From contig CAYXVY010000113.1 in the NCBI GenBank assembly GCA_964468745.1, forward strand, positions 1 through 13,827: a stretch of 13,827 nt of DNA, in the 5' to 3' direction. Source of the DNA: JACPRB01 sp964468745. Lineage in GTDB: Bacteria; Planctomycetota; MHYJ01; JACPRB01. The notes under the pieces were generated by a model. The model ran no database searches, had not been told where the DNA came from, and saw nothing but the letters and a program-made list of their open reading frames with translations. Below, piece after piece: positions 1-6,829 of the stretch; position 1 is the first letter of the stretch; the number at the start of each line of letters is the position of its first letter. The position numbers and the translations under genes were made by a program.

Positions 1-690
1 GACGCGCACGCGTGGGTCGAGGTCCCCTTCCCCGGTCGCGGCTGGGTCCGGTTCGATCCGACCCCCGCGGACGAGGCGCGCTCCGCAACGCAGCCGGAGC
101 TTCCGCCTGTGGCAACAGGGGACGACAGGGAGCGCAGGGAGGAGGAAGACAAGCGCAAGAAACTGGAGGCGGCCGCGGCGGCGCGCTGGGATCATTTCCT
201 CGTCGATTACGATCCGTCATCCCAGACGAACGCCTCGCAGACGATCGCCGGGGCGGTCGGCAGAGCTCTCGGAAGGGCGGCCGCGTTCGTGACGTCGACT
301 CCCTTTCTCGTGACGCTCGTCGTCGCCGGCCTGACAGCGTTCCTCGTCTACGGACTGCTCCCGCGCCACGGGAAGGCGCGGCTGCGGCAGATCTTCGCGG
401 GATTCCGCGAACGCTCGACGGTGCCGTTCTACCGCGACTTCCTGTGGCTTGCGGCGAGCAAGGGCGTGCACAAGCCCGAGGGTCTCACGGGACGCGAATT
501 CGCGCCGTTGGCGGCCGCACGTCTGCCGGCTCACGCGGTCGAGCTCGTGACCGACAAATTCTACGAAGCCAAGTTTGCGGGCCGGCAGCTTACGGCCGAG
601 GACGATGCACGCATCCGCGCGGCGCTCAGCAGCATCGAGGAGTGGCAGCCGGACACACCCCGGAACCAGGGATCCCCTAGCCGACCTTGA
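1..690 (+). CDS. Transglutaminase-like (TgpA-type) membrane protein with DUF4129-like tail, C-terminal part
   Basis: The reading frame is open from the first base, so the start and most of the protein lie outside the window; 229 residues are visible. The first residues, DAHAWVEV, followed by GWVRFDPTP, are the signature around the catalytic His and Asp of bacterial transglutaminase-like domains (His at visible residue 3, Asp at 19). The catalytic Cys would be upstream. A charged, probably helical stretch (about 40-62) leads to one membrane segment (about 102-120). The tail (about 140-211, starting FYRDFLWLAASKG) resembles the DUF4129 domain that ends TgpA-like proteins. Such proteins are inner-membrane proteins with an extracytoplasmic transglutaminase-fold domain, often near MoxR/DUF58 genes; that neighbourhood is not visible here. 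The substrate is unknown. The TGA at 688-690 lies inside the 3' end of the convergent gene. Family assignment is fairly sure; full architecture is inferred. Confidence 0.85.
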   Translation, partial: DAHAWVEVPFPGRGWVRFDPTPADEARSATQPELPPVATGDDRERREEEDKRKKLEAAAAARWDHFLVDYDPSSQTNASQTIAGAVGRALGRAAAFVTSTPFLVTLVVAGLTAFLVYGLLPRHGKARLRQIFAGFRERSTVPFYRDFLWLAASKGVHKPEGLTGREFAPLAAARLPAHAVELVTDKFYEAKFAGRQLTAEDDARIRAALSSIEEWQPDTPRNQGSPSRP

Positions 691-1414
691 TCGGGATCGA
701 AGGCTTCCCCGCAAGGAACAGATCGTCCCACTCGCGGAAGAGGCGCGTCTGCGGCGCCCTTTCCTCCGCTTGGTACTCGGCCGGCGGAATGCGCACGGCC
801 GCCAGAATCTGCAGCGCCTCGTCCTTCTTCGCCGCGGCCACGGCCGGCCGCTCGGGACCACGCTCCTCGTGCATGCTGATGAGCGGAACATCCCCGCCCA
901 CGGGCACAGGTGCCGCGGCACGGCGCGCAACCGTGTCCTTTTTCTCACCCTTCGGCGGCGGGAGCTCCGCCCTCACCCCCGCGTACACGCGCTCGATCGC
1001 GGCCTTCACCTGCGCTTCATCGGCAAGCAGAACCTTGACCTTCATGCCGCATGCGCGGCGCACGTCCTGTACGGCAGCGCGGTTGTAATAATTCGCCTTT
1101 GCGACACATAGGATGCCGCCCAGCTTCCCGACGGGCACCAGTTCGTGCCTGCGCGCGATGTCGGCGGCGACCAACTTCGCCGCATCCGCCGGGAACTCCA
1201 CCTGCCGCAGATCGGACAGCCGCGGCACGTTGAAGTCCGTGGCCAGGAACGCGGCCAGCTCTGCGCGCTTGGGGTGCTTGCAACTCTCCAGGGCCGCGGC
1301 TAGGGCCGTGCCCTTCACGCCGCTTTCGGAGACCGACTTCGAGAGCTCCTCCTGGGTGACGACCCCCTCGTCGATCAGGACCTCACCGATTCTATCGATC
1401 TCTTCGTTCGCCAT
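677..1414 (-). CDS. Stand-alone MshEN/GspE-N-like domain protein without ATPase domain
   Basis: A 245-residue soluble protein. Residues 8-31 (R-I-G, then LI, G, VV, L, V) fit the first half of the MshEN nucleotide-binding motif, which binds cyclic di-GMP in MshE and some GspE/PilB-type ATPases; the usual final Gln is Ser31. The second copy expected at about 37-60 keeps the helical leucines (Leu38, Leu42, Leu53, Leu57), but the Arg, both Gly and the Gln positions are Ala, Ala, Lys and Asp. Residues 61-148 look like the following alpha/beta half of the domain (HELVPVGKLGGILCVAKA, then ERVYAG). A Pro/Ala/Lys-rich linker (about 150-200) and a short tail ending PSIPIKVG follow. There are no Walker motifs, so it is not a secretion or pilus ATPase. 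It may be a ligand-binding or adaptor protein, for example for type IV pili, type II secretion or gliding, but no such genes are nearby. The ATG start at 1414 has no Shine-Dalgarno sequence. Confidence 0.78.
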   Translation of the reverse strand: MANEEIDRIGEVLIDEGVVTQEELSKSVSESGVKGTALAAALESCKHPKRAELAAFLATDFNVPRLSDLRQVEFPADAAKLVAADIARRHELVPVGKLGGILCVAKANYYNRAAVQDVRRACGMKVKVLLADEAQVKAAIERVYAGVRAELPPPKGEKKDTVARRAAAPVPVGGDVPLISMHEERGPERPAVAAAKKDEALQILAAVRIPPAEYQAEERAPQTRLFREWDDLFLAGKPSIPIKVG

Positions 1415-1428
1415 TGTTTGCGCGCACT

Positions 1429-1434
1429 AGTATA
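1429..1434 (-). promoter_or_regulatory. Candidate -10 box (TATACT) for the MshEN-like gene
   Basis: On the minus strand TATACT matches the sigma-70 -10 consensus at five of six bases in GC-rich surroundings. Its last base is 14 bases before the ATG at 1414, which predicts a transcript leader of only about 7-9 bases. No good -35 is seen; TTGTGG lies 19 bases upstream, which is long. Prediction from sequence only. Confidence 0.4.
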
Positions 1435-1491
1435 GCCCGCCCGCGCGGCAAATCCACAATCGCCCCTGCATCTCGCGGATGGCGCTTCCGA

Positions 1492-1519
1492 GATCGTAGA
1501 TCGTAGATCGTTGATCGTG
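1492..1519. repeat. Four tandem 7-base repeats GATCGT(A/A/T/G)
   Basis: Four head-to-tail copies of a heptamer start at 1492, 1499, 1506 and 1513. The first six bases are identical in all copies and the seventh is A, A, T, G. Each copy holds a GATC palindrome, giving four evenly spaced GATC sites. The array sits directly upstream of the -10-like box of the acyltransferase gene, in the 119-base spacer shared with the divergent MshEN-like gene (1415-1533). It could be a protein-binding array, a slippage-prone repeat affecting promoter strength, or a dispersed short repeat of this genome. The repeat is certain; its function is unknown. Confidence 0.85.
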
Positions 1520-1525
1520 GATAAT
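1520..1525 (+). promoter_or_regulatory. Candidate -10 box (GATAAT) for the acyltransferase gene
   Basis: GATAAT differs from TATAAT at one base and abuts the 7-base repeats. Only eight bases separate it from the ATG at 1534, so transcription would begin at or one or two bases before the start codon. That fits the absence of any Shine-Dalgarno sequence. A -35 at normal spacing would fall within the repeat array (1497-1502, TAGATC) and is not consensus-like. Confidence 0.38.
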
Positions 1526-1533
1526 ACACACCG

Positions 1534-2193
1534 ATGCGCGACGGGCTTCTCTACGATATGACGGTCAAATTCGCCGCCAGCTTGGCGCCCTTCGCGCTTC
1601 GCGGCCTGCTCGGCTCGTGCCGCATTACCGTGGTCAACGACGCGCCGCTCCGCGAGGCGCGCCGCGGCGCGGCCTACATCGGGGCGCTCTGGCACCGGCA
1701 TCTCGTCGTCTACGGCGACTTCTTCCGCAGGTTGCGCTTCGTCGTGATGGTGAGCCGCAGCCGCGACGGCGAACTGGGCGCGCGCGTCGCACAGCGCCTC
1801 GGATTCGTAACCGTGCGCGGCTCGTCTTCCTCAGGAGGCGCGGAGGCCCTCAAGGAGACGATCGAATACGTGAAGCGCGGACACACGGTCGCGTTCGTCG
1901 CCGACGGCCCTCGCGGTCCGGCGTGCGAGGCGAAAATGGGTGTGGTCGTCGCCGCACAGCGCTCGCTCCGTCCGATCGTGCCCGTCGCGTGCGCGATCTC
2001 CAGCGCGATCCGTACGAAGTCGTGGGACCGCACGGAGATTCCGGTCCCGGGGAGCCGCGTCGTCGTTGCGTTCGGCGACCCGATTCCCGTGCCGGCCGAT
2101 GCGTCGCACATGGAGTGCGAGCGGCTGCGCGCCCACGTGACGAAAGCGATCTGCGCGACGGAGGAACGCGCTCAAGCGGAACTCACGGGCTGA
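1534..2193 (+). CDS. DUF374-type lysophospholipid acyltransferase family protein
   Basis: A 219-residue protein with the motif series of the DUF374 branch of the LPLAT superfamily. These are a WHRH motif (residues 53-56) in the position of the catalytic His block, SRSRDGE (74-80), VRGSSSSGG (94-102), ADGPRGP (123-129) and KSWDR (162-166) near GDPIPVP (181-187). Length is normal for the family. Members are predicted to move an acyl chain onto a lysolipid or lipid A-like precursor at the inner membrane, but substrates are mostly untested. Two hydrophobic stretches near the N-terminus (about 12-30 and 43-60) suit membrane association. The ATG at 1534 has no Shine-Dalgarno; a second in-frame ATG at 1558 has none either. 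The gene is divergent from the MshEN-like gene and convergent with the kinase, so it is transcribed alone. No lipid A genes are adjacent, so its pathway cannot be set from context. Confidence 0.88.
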   Translation: MRDGLLYDMTVKFAASLAPFALRGLLGSCRITVVNDAPLREARRGAAYIGALWHRHLVVYGDFFRRLRFVVMVSRSRDGELGARVAQRLGFVTVRGSSSSGGAEALKETIEYVKRGHTVAFVADGPRGPACEAKMGVVVAAQRSLRPIVPVACAISSAIRTKSWDRTEIPVPGSRVVVAFGDPIPVPADASHMECERLRAHVTKAICATEERAQAELTG

Positions 2194-2194
2194 G

Positions 2195-2210
2195 GGGTCG
2201 AACGTGACCC
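2195..2210. terminator. Small hairpin between convergent genes, possible weak bidirectional terminator
   Basis: GGGTC (2195-2199) pairs with GACCC (2206-2210) around a six-base loop, and a G-U pair can extend the stem by one. It fills most of the 23-base gap between the stop codons of the acyltransferase (2193) and the kinase (2217). There is no T-run on either strand, so it does not look like a strong intrinsic terminator. The location is the main support. Confidence 0.3.
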
Positions 2211-2216
2211 GGCGGC

Positions 2217-3749
2217 TCACTTGGGCCGGCGCTTCTGATCCAGCGCCACGACCCATGTGCCGCCCAATTCGCGGACCCACGCCATGTCCGAAGGCGGGCT
2301 CGTGCGGGAGCCACCCGCTTTTTCTGCGATCGTGACCTGGGTCGTCACCTCGACGCGCGGCTGCCCGAACGGCGTCGTGGACATTTCGACATTCGTGATC
2401 GTCGCATGGTCGAGACGACCGTCGCGTTTCTTGTCGAGAAGCTCCGCAACGAACCGATCCGTCATTTCCTGCCACTTTGGAACCATCGCGTGCACTGAGG
2501 GCTTGCGCGGCAGAAACCCCCGGATCGCCTGCTCGTCTCGACCGCCGACTGCGATCATGAACGCTTCGCTGCGCTTGAGAACTTCCCCGAGGTTCTTCTG
2601 CTCGTCCGGCTTGTCCTTGTAGCGCGCCATCCACTCGTTTACGCCGCGCACCATGCCCGTTTCCTTTGGCGGCTCCTCCTTCGTCGTCGCGGGGGGCGGA
2701 GGGGCTGTGGTCTGCGTCGATGCGGGCGGAGGCATGGCCGCAGTCGTCGCGGGAGGCGCCGCGACTTGCGATGTCCGGTCCTTCGGCTTGCCGCGCATCG
2801 CGAGGCCTGCGATGGTCACGACGAGGAGCGCGCCCAGTGCCGCCCCGGCCCACACCCATCGCTTCGGCATCTCCGCGGGCCGCACCTGCGCGACGATGGA
2901 CTTGACCGCCGGCTGCAGCGTGTCGAGCGCCTTGATGACCTCCTCCGCTGTCTGAGGTCGCCGCGCGGGATCCTTCGACATCATCGAGAAAATGACTTCG
3001 GTCACCGCCGGCGAGAGCTCGGGATTCACCTCGTGCGGCGGGGGCGGCATCTCCTGGACCTGCTTGATGAGGATCGAAACGGGCGACGGCCCGTTGAAAC
3101 ACCGCGCGCCCGTCACGAGGTGGTACAGCGTCGCCCCCAGCGCGTAGATGTCCGTGCGCGCATCCACCTTCTGTCCCTGCGCCTGCTCAGGGGCCATGTA
3201 ATGCGGCGTGCCGACGATCTGTCCCTCCGACGAGATGGTTGCACCCGACTCCACGCTGCGCGCCAGCCCGAAGTCCACCACCTTGACGACGCCCTCTTTC
3301 GAAATCAGGACGTTCGCCGGCTTGATATCGCGATGGATGACTCCCGCCTTGTGGGCCGCCGCAAGCGCCGTCGCGATCCGGCGCACGACGCCCAGCGCCT
3401 GCGCGAGCGGCAGCTTGCCGCGCTCCTCGATGATCTTGTCGAGCGGCTTCCCCTCCACGAACTGCATCGCAAGGTAGTACCAGCCCTCATGCTCGCCGAC
3501 GTCGAAGACCTGTACGATGTTCGGGTGCTCCAGGCGCGCGGCAGTCTTCGCTTCGCGTTTGAAGCGCTCGATGTTCTCTTCGCTTCCCATGAGCTCCCGC
3601 GAAAGCACCTTGATGGCGACGGACTTGTCCAGCCCGACGTGGTGCGCAAGATAGACCGTCCCCATCCCGCCCGCGCCGATGCGGCGCTGGACCAGACAGT
3701 TGCCGATCCGGGTTCCGATCAGGGGGTCCTTGGCGGTCACAGCGTTCAC
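2217..3749 (-). CDS. Membrane-anchored Hanks-type Ser/Thr protein kinase with C-terminal sensor-like domain
   Basis: A 510-residue protein. The N-terminal cytoplasmic kinase domain (about 18-278) has every catalytic element: glycine loop GAGGMGTVY (25-33), ATP-binding Lys47 in VAIK, helix-C Glu66, HRDIKPAN (139-146, catalytic Asp141), DFG (159-161), a Ser/Thr-containing activation segment and APE (186-188). It should be active. One transmembrane helix (about 298-317) is followed by a Pro/Thr/Ala-rich linker (about 325-368). A roughly 140-residue domain outside the membrane comes last; its helix-rich start and strand-like end (VEVTTQVTIAE, then GGTWVVAL) suggest an NTF2/SnoaL-like fold, which is inference. 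There are no PASTA repeats. The nearest Shine-Dalgarno, AAGGA at 3751-3755, is one base from the GTG at 3749 but ten bases from an in-frame GTG at 3740, which may be the true start. It follows nuoN but probably has its own promoter. Confidence 0.93.
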   Translation of the reverse strand: MNAVTAKDPLIGTRIGNCLVQRRIGAGGMGTVYLAHHVGLDKSVAIKVLSRELMGSEENIERFKREAKTAARLEHPNIVQVFDVGEHEGWYYLAMQFVEGKPLDKIIEERGKLPLAQALGVVRRIATALAAAHKAGVIHRDIKPANVLISKEGVVKVVDFGLARSVESGATISSEGQIVGTPHYMAPEQAQGQKVDARTDIYALGATLYHLVTGARCFNGPSPVSILIKQVQEMPPPPHEVNPELSPAVTEVIFSMMSKDPARRPQTAEEVIKALDTLQPAVKSIVAQVRPAEMPKRWVWAGAALGALLVVTIAGLAMRGKPKDRTSQVAAPPATTAAMPPPASTQTTAPPPPATTKEEPPKETGMVRGVNEWMARYKDKPDEQKNLGEVLKRSEAFMIAVGGRDEQAIRGFLPRKPSVHAMVPKWQEMTDRFVAELLDKKRDGRLDHATITNVEMSTTPFGQPRVEVTTQVTIAEKAGGSRTSPPSDMAWVRELGGTWVVALDQKRRPK

Positions 3750-3755
3750 GTCCTT

Positions 3756-3773
3756 GAAACACGCGGAAACACG
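3756..3773. repeat. Two direct copies of GAAACACG at a 10-base period in the kinase leader
   Basis: GAAACACG occurs at 3756-3763 and 3766-3773, read as CGTGTTTC twice in the kinase direction. The 10-base period is close to one helical turn. The pair lies between the predicted kinase transcription start and its Shine-Dalgarno sequence. It could be an operator or chance; the copies themselves are certain. Confidence 0.6.
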
Positions 3774-3798
3774 AAGCGGTTCGGCGGATTCCCCATCG

Positions 3799-3804
3799 AT
3801 TATA
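3799..3804 (-). promoter_or_regulatory. Candidate -10 box (perfect TATAAT) for the kinase gene
   Basis: A perfect TATAAT on the minus strand lies in the 64-base spacer between nuoN (stop at 3814) and the kinase start, the longest gap in the minus-strand run. It predicts a start near 3791-3792 and a leader of about 42 bases. No clear -35 is seen at 16-18 bases, where the last codons of nuoN lie. It suggests the kinase can be expressed separately from complex I, though readthrough from nuoN is also possible because no terminator is visible. Confidence 0.5.
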
Positions 3805-3813
3805 CCGGCCCGA

Positions 3814-5322
3814 TCACCGCAGCTGGCTGATGGCCTTCTCGACCACGTTCAGGTAGTCGCCGGGGATGATCCCGAAGTAAAGCGTCAGCACGGCCGCCAG
3901 CAGCACGACGAGTCCGATGTTGAAGTCGCTCGCCACGACCGGCTCCGCCGCCGCGTCGGGGCGCACCTCCGACTCATGCATGTACATCGTCACGATCACG
4001 CGAAGGTAGTACGCCAGCGAGATGATGGACGCGAGAATGCCGAGAATCGCAAGCAGCGTCTGCCCTGCATCGATCGCCGCCTTGAAGAGCAGGAACTTGC
4101 CGAGGAATCCCGCGGTCGGCGGAATCCCCGCCAACGAGATCATGAAGACCGACATGAGGGCCGCAGCCCACGGCCGCCGCTTTGCAAGTCCCGCCAGGTC
4201 CGCAAAGTCCTCCGCGTCGCGACCGTGCGGATACGCCGGCGACGGTGGCCGCCCCATCCAGGCGAGGAAGGCGAACGCGCCGAGCGTCATAAACGTGTAA
4301 ACGAAGACGTAAAACAGCGAACTCGACGCCGCCCCGGGATCCCCCTGCGCCGCCGCCGCGAGCCCGACGAGCGCATACCCCGTATGCGCGATCGACGAAT
4401 ACGCGAGCATCCGCTTCACGCTCTTCTGCGTGATCGCGCCGAGATTGCCGACGATCATCGTCGCGACAGACATCCACCAGATGACCGGGCCCCACGCGTC
4501 CGCACCCTGACCGAGCGATCCGATCAGCACGCGCACGAGCGCCCCGATACCCGCAGCCTTCACGGCAACAGACATGAACGCCGTCACGACCGTCGGCGCC
4601 CCCTCGTACACGTCAGGCACCCACGCGTGGAAGGGCACCGCGCCGATTTTGAACGCGAAGCCCGAGATCAGCAGCGCCGCCCCCGCCACGGCGAGCGGCG
4701 AGAGGTGGCCGCCGGGCGCCGCCTTCGTCGCGATGTCGCGCAGATCGACCGTCCCTGTCGCCCCGTAGAGGAGCGCCATGCCGTAGAGCAGGAACGCCGT
4801 CGCAAACGCCCCCTGGATGAAGTACTTCATCGCCGCTTCGTTCGACCGCGGATCGCGACGCGTGATTCCCGTCAGCACGTAGATTGCCAGGGACAGAAGC
4901 TCGATGCTCAGGAACATCGTAATCAAGTCGTTGGACTGTGCGAGAAAGATCATTCCCGCAGTCGCCAGCAGCACGAGCGCGTAATACTCCGCGCGATAGA
5001 CGCCCCGGGCGGCCACGTAGCCGGGCGACTGCAGGATCGCAAGTCCCGCGGCCGAGAGCACGGCGATGCTCACGAAGCGCGCGAGGTAGTCCGTCACGAT
5101 CGCGTGGTTGAAGCCCGTCGCGGCCGAGGGGTTCAGCCGCAGTTCGCGAAGCACGATCGCGAACGCACCGCCGATCGCCACGTACGCCACCCAATCGAGA
5201 CGCGATCGGACAGACTCGCGCCGGAATATGAGCTCGAGGGCGAGGATCACGATCGCCCCTGCCGTCACGCACAGCGCCGGCAGGACCAGCGCCAGATCCC
5301 TGATCAGCTGGTTACCGTCCAC
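3814..5322 (-). CDS. nuoN: NADH-quinone oxidoreductase subunit N
   Basis: NuoN, 502 residues, one of three antiporter-like proton-pumping subunits in the membrane arm of complex I. Length is near the usual 480-500 and about 14 hydrophobic segments are visible. Key proton-path residues are present: Glu141 in FLSIELLSLAIY, Lys225 in FKIGAVPFHAWVPDVYEGAP, Lys255 in SVAVKAAGIG and Lys409 in PPTAGFLGKF, which match the conserved Glu and three Lys of Escherichia coli NuoN. The GTG start at 5322 is chosen because GGGAG at 5329-5333 is six bases upstream; it overlaps the end of nuoM by 11 bases, implying translational coupling. It is the last gene of the complex I run. A loop at about 358-372 (PPSPAYPHGRDAED) is somewhat extended. 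Confidence 0.97.
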   Translation of the reverse strand: MDGNQLIRDLALVLPALCVTAGAIVILALELIFRRESVRSRLDWVAYVAIGGAFAIVLRELRLNPSAATGFNHAIVTDYLARFVSIAVLSAAGLAILQSPGYVAARGVYRAEYYALVLLATAGMIFLAQSNDLITMFLSIELLSLAIYVLTGITRRDPRSNEAAMKYFIQGAFATAFLLYGMALLYGATGTVDLRDIATKAAPGGHLSPLAVAGAALLISGFAFKIGAVPFHAWVPDVYEGAPTVVTAFMSVAVKAAGIGALVRVLIGSLGQGADAWGPVIWWMSVATMIVGNLGAITQKSVKRMLAYSSIAHTGYALVGLAAAAQGDPGAASSSLFYVFVYTFMTLGAFAFLAWMGRPPSPAYPHGRDAEDFADLAGLAKRRPWAAALMSVFMISLAGIPPTAGFLGKFLLFKAAIDAGQTLLAILGILASIISLAYYLRVIVTMYMHESEVRPDAAAEPVVASDFNIGLVVLLAAVLTLYFGIIPGDYLNVVEKAISQLR

Positions 5323-6829
5323 CCTGGACTCCCGCCGGCTTCCCCGCCGACTGCACGAATTTCTCGGCCGATTTCTGCGTCACATCGAGCACGACCGCCG
5401 GCCGCACGCCGACGAGGACGATCAGCACGATGAGCGGCGCCAGAGCCGCCAGCTCGCGCTTCGAGAGGTCAATCAGCTTCTCCTTGTGCGCCGACATCAG
5501 CGGCCCGAAGAACACGTCGCGATACAACTTGAGCATATAGATCGCGCCGAGGATGACGCCGAGTGCAGCGATGGCCGCCCACGCCCGGTTCGCCGCGAAC
5601 GCTCCGGCGATCACGAGGAACTCCCCGACGAATCCGTTCAGGCCCGGCAGGCCGATCGACGAGAGCGTTACGACGAGGAAGATCGTCGCATACACCGGCA
5701 TCGCTTTCGCCACGCCGCCGAAATCGTCCACGCCGCGCCGGTGCGTACGATCGTAGATCATCCCCACCAGCATGAAGAGCGCGCCGGTGGAGACGCCGTG
5801 ATTCACCATCTGGAGGATGCCGCCCTGCACGCCGGTTACGTTGAACGCGAAGATGCCCAGCATGCAGTAGCCGAGATGGCTCACGCTCGAATAGGCGATC
5901 AGCTTCTTGATGTCGCTTTGCGTCATCGACATCAGCGCTCCGTAGACGATGCTGATGAGCGAGAGCGCGATGACCGCGCCCTTCAGGTGCTGCGCCGCGC
6001 CCGGGAAAAGCGGCACGGCGAATCGGAGGAAGCCATACGTGCCCATTTTGAGCAGCACGCCGGCGAGGATCACGCTACCCGCGGTCGGGGCCTCGACATG
6101 CGCGTCGGGCAACCACGTATGGAACGGGAACAGGGGCACCTTCACGGCGAAGGCGAGACCGAAGGCCGAAAAGAGCCACAGCTGCATCTTGAGGTCGAAT
6201 ATGCCCGGCAGCCGCTGCTGCAGCTCGACGATCGAGAGCGTTCGCTTCACCGGATCGTCATCCGAGCTGAGGTAGCAGACGAGGATCGCGATGAACATCA
6301 GCAGGCTGCCAACCATCGTGTAGAGGAAGAACTTCACGGCCGCATAGACGCGCCGCGGTCCGCCCCAGATCCCGATGATGAGGACCATCGGGATGAGCAT
6401 CGCCTCCCAGAAGACATAGAACAGGAACAGGTCCATCGCGCAGAAGACGCCGATCATCCCCGCCTCGAGAAGCAGGAGCGCGATGAAGAACCCCTTCGCG
6501 CGGTCGTGGATCGACTCCCACGACGCGACCATGCACAGCGGCGTGATGAGCGCCGTGAGCGCGATCATCGCGAGCGCGAGGCCGTCCACCCCCATCGCGT
6601 AGCGAATCTTGAAGTTGGCGATCCATTCGAGGCTGAGCGTGAACTGGTATTCGTCGCCCGCGCGATCGAAGGTCGCGTACGCCACGCCCGCTAACCCGAG
6701 AACGATGAACGCCACGACAAGGGCGCCTATCTTTGCGGCCCGTTCCGATCGGAGCACGGCCAAGCCCGCGCCGGCCACCGCAGGCAGCGCGGTCATCGCC
6801 GTCAGGATCCAGTCGCGCCAGTTATCCAT
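5312..6829 (-). CDS. nuoM: NADH-quinone oxidoreductase subunit M
   Basis: NuoM, 505 residues from the ATG at 6829, an antiporter-like proton channel in the complex I membrane arm. Conserved features: Glu142 in FWEAMLIPM, Lys230 in FAVKVPLFPFHTWLPDAH, Lys261 in GVLLKMGTYG and Glu403 in GLNGFVGEFLV. The last is Glu, as is typical of NuoM, where NuoL and NuoN have Lys. The DIKKLIAYSSVSHLGY block (306-321) is the family signature. The frame is open further upstream to an ATG at 6988, but that extra segment lies inside nuoL and does not look like NuoM, so the start at 6829 is preferred; it overlaps the nuoL stop in an eight-base ATGGATAA. No strong Shine-Dalgarno is seen, so re-initiation after nuoL is likely. 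Confidence 0.97.
   Translation of the reverse strand: MDNWRDWILTAMTALPAVAGAGLAVLRSERAAKIGALVVAFIVLGLAGVAYATFDRAGDEYQFTLSLEWIANFKIRYAMGVDGLALAMIALTALITPLCMVASWESIHDRAKGFFIALLLLEAGMIGVFCAMDLFLFYVFWEAMLIPMVLIIGIWGGPRRVYAAVKFFLYTMVGSLLMFIAILVCYLSSDDDPVKRTLSIVELQQRLPGIFDLKMQLWLFSAFGLAFAVKVPLFPFHTWLPDAHVEAPTAGSVILAGVLLKMGTYGFLRFAVPLFPGAAQHLKGAVIALSLISIVYGALMSMTQSDIKKLIAYSSVSHLGYCMLGIFAFNVTGVQGGILQMVNHGVSTGALFMLVGMIYDRTHRRGVDDFGGVAKAMPVYATIFLVVTLSSIGLPGLNGFVGEFLVIAGAFAANRAWAAIAALGVILGAIYMLKLYRDVFFGPLMSAHKEKLIDLSKRELAALAPLIVLIVLVGVRPAVVLDVTQKSAEKFVQSAGKPAGVQGGR

Noticed and set aside
686..702. Inverted repeat CTTGATC/GATCGAAG at the convergent overlap as a terminator
   Set aside because: The stem closes on a two-base loop, has a bulge and no T-run, and lies in coding sequence.
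217..948. 243-codon minus-strand frame across the transglutaminase/MshEN junction
   Set aside because: Arg-rich composition and overlap with two well-supported genes mark it as a shadow frame.
1441..1533. Origin-like region: clustered GATC sites plus a DnaA-box-like 9-mer (CGTGGATAA at 1516-1524, one mismatch to the box complement)
   Set aside because: There is only one such box, no AT-rich unwinding element, and no dnaA, dnaN, gidA or similar neighbour; the match overlaps the -10-like box and is probably chance.
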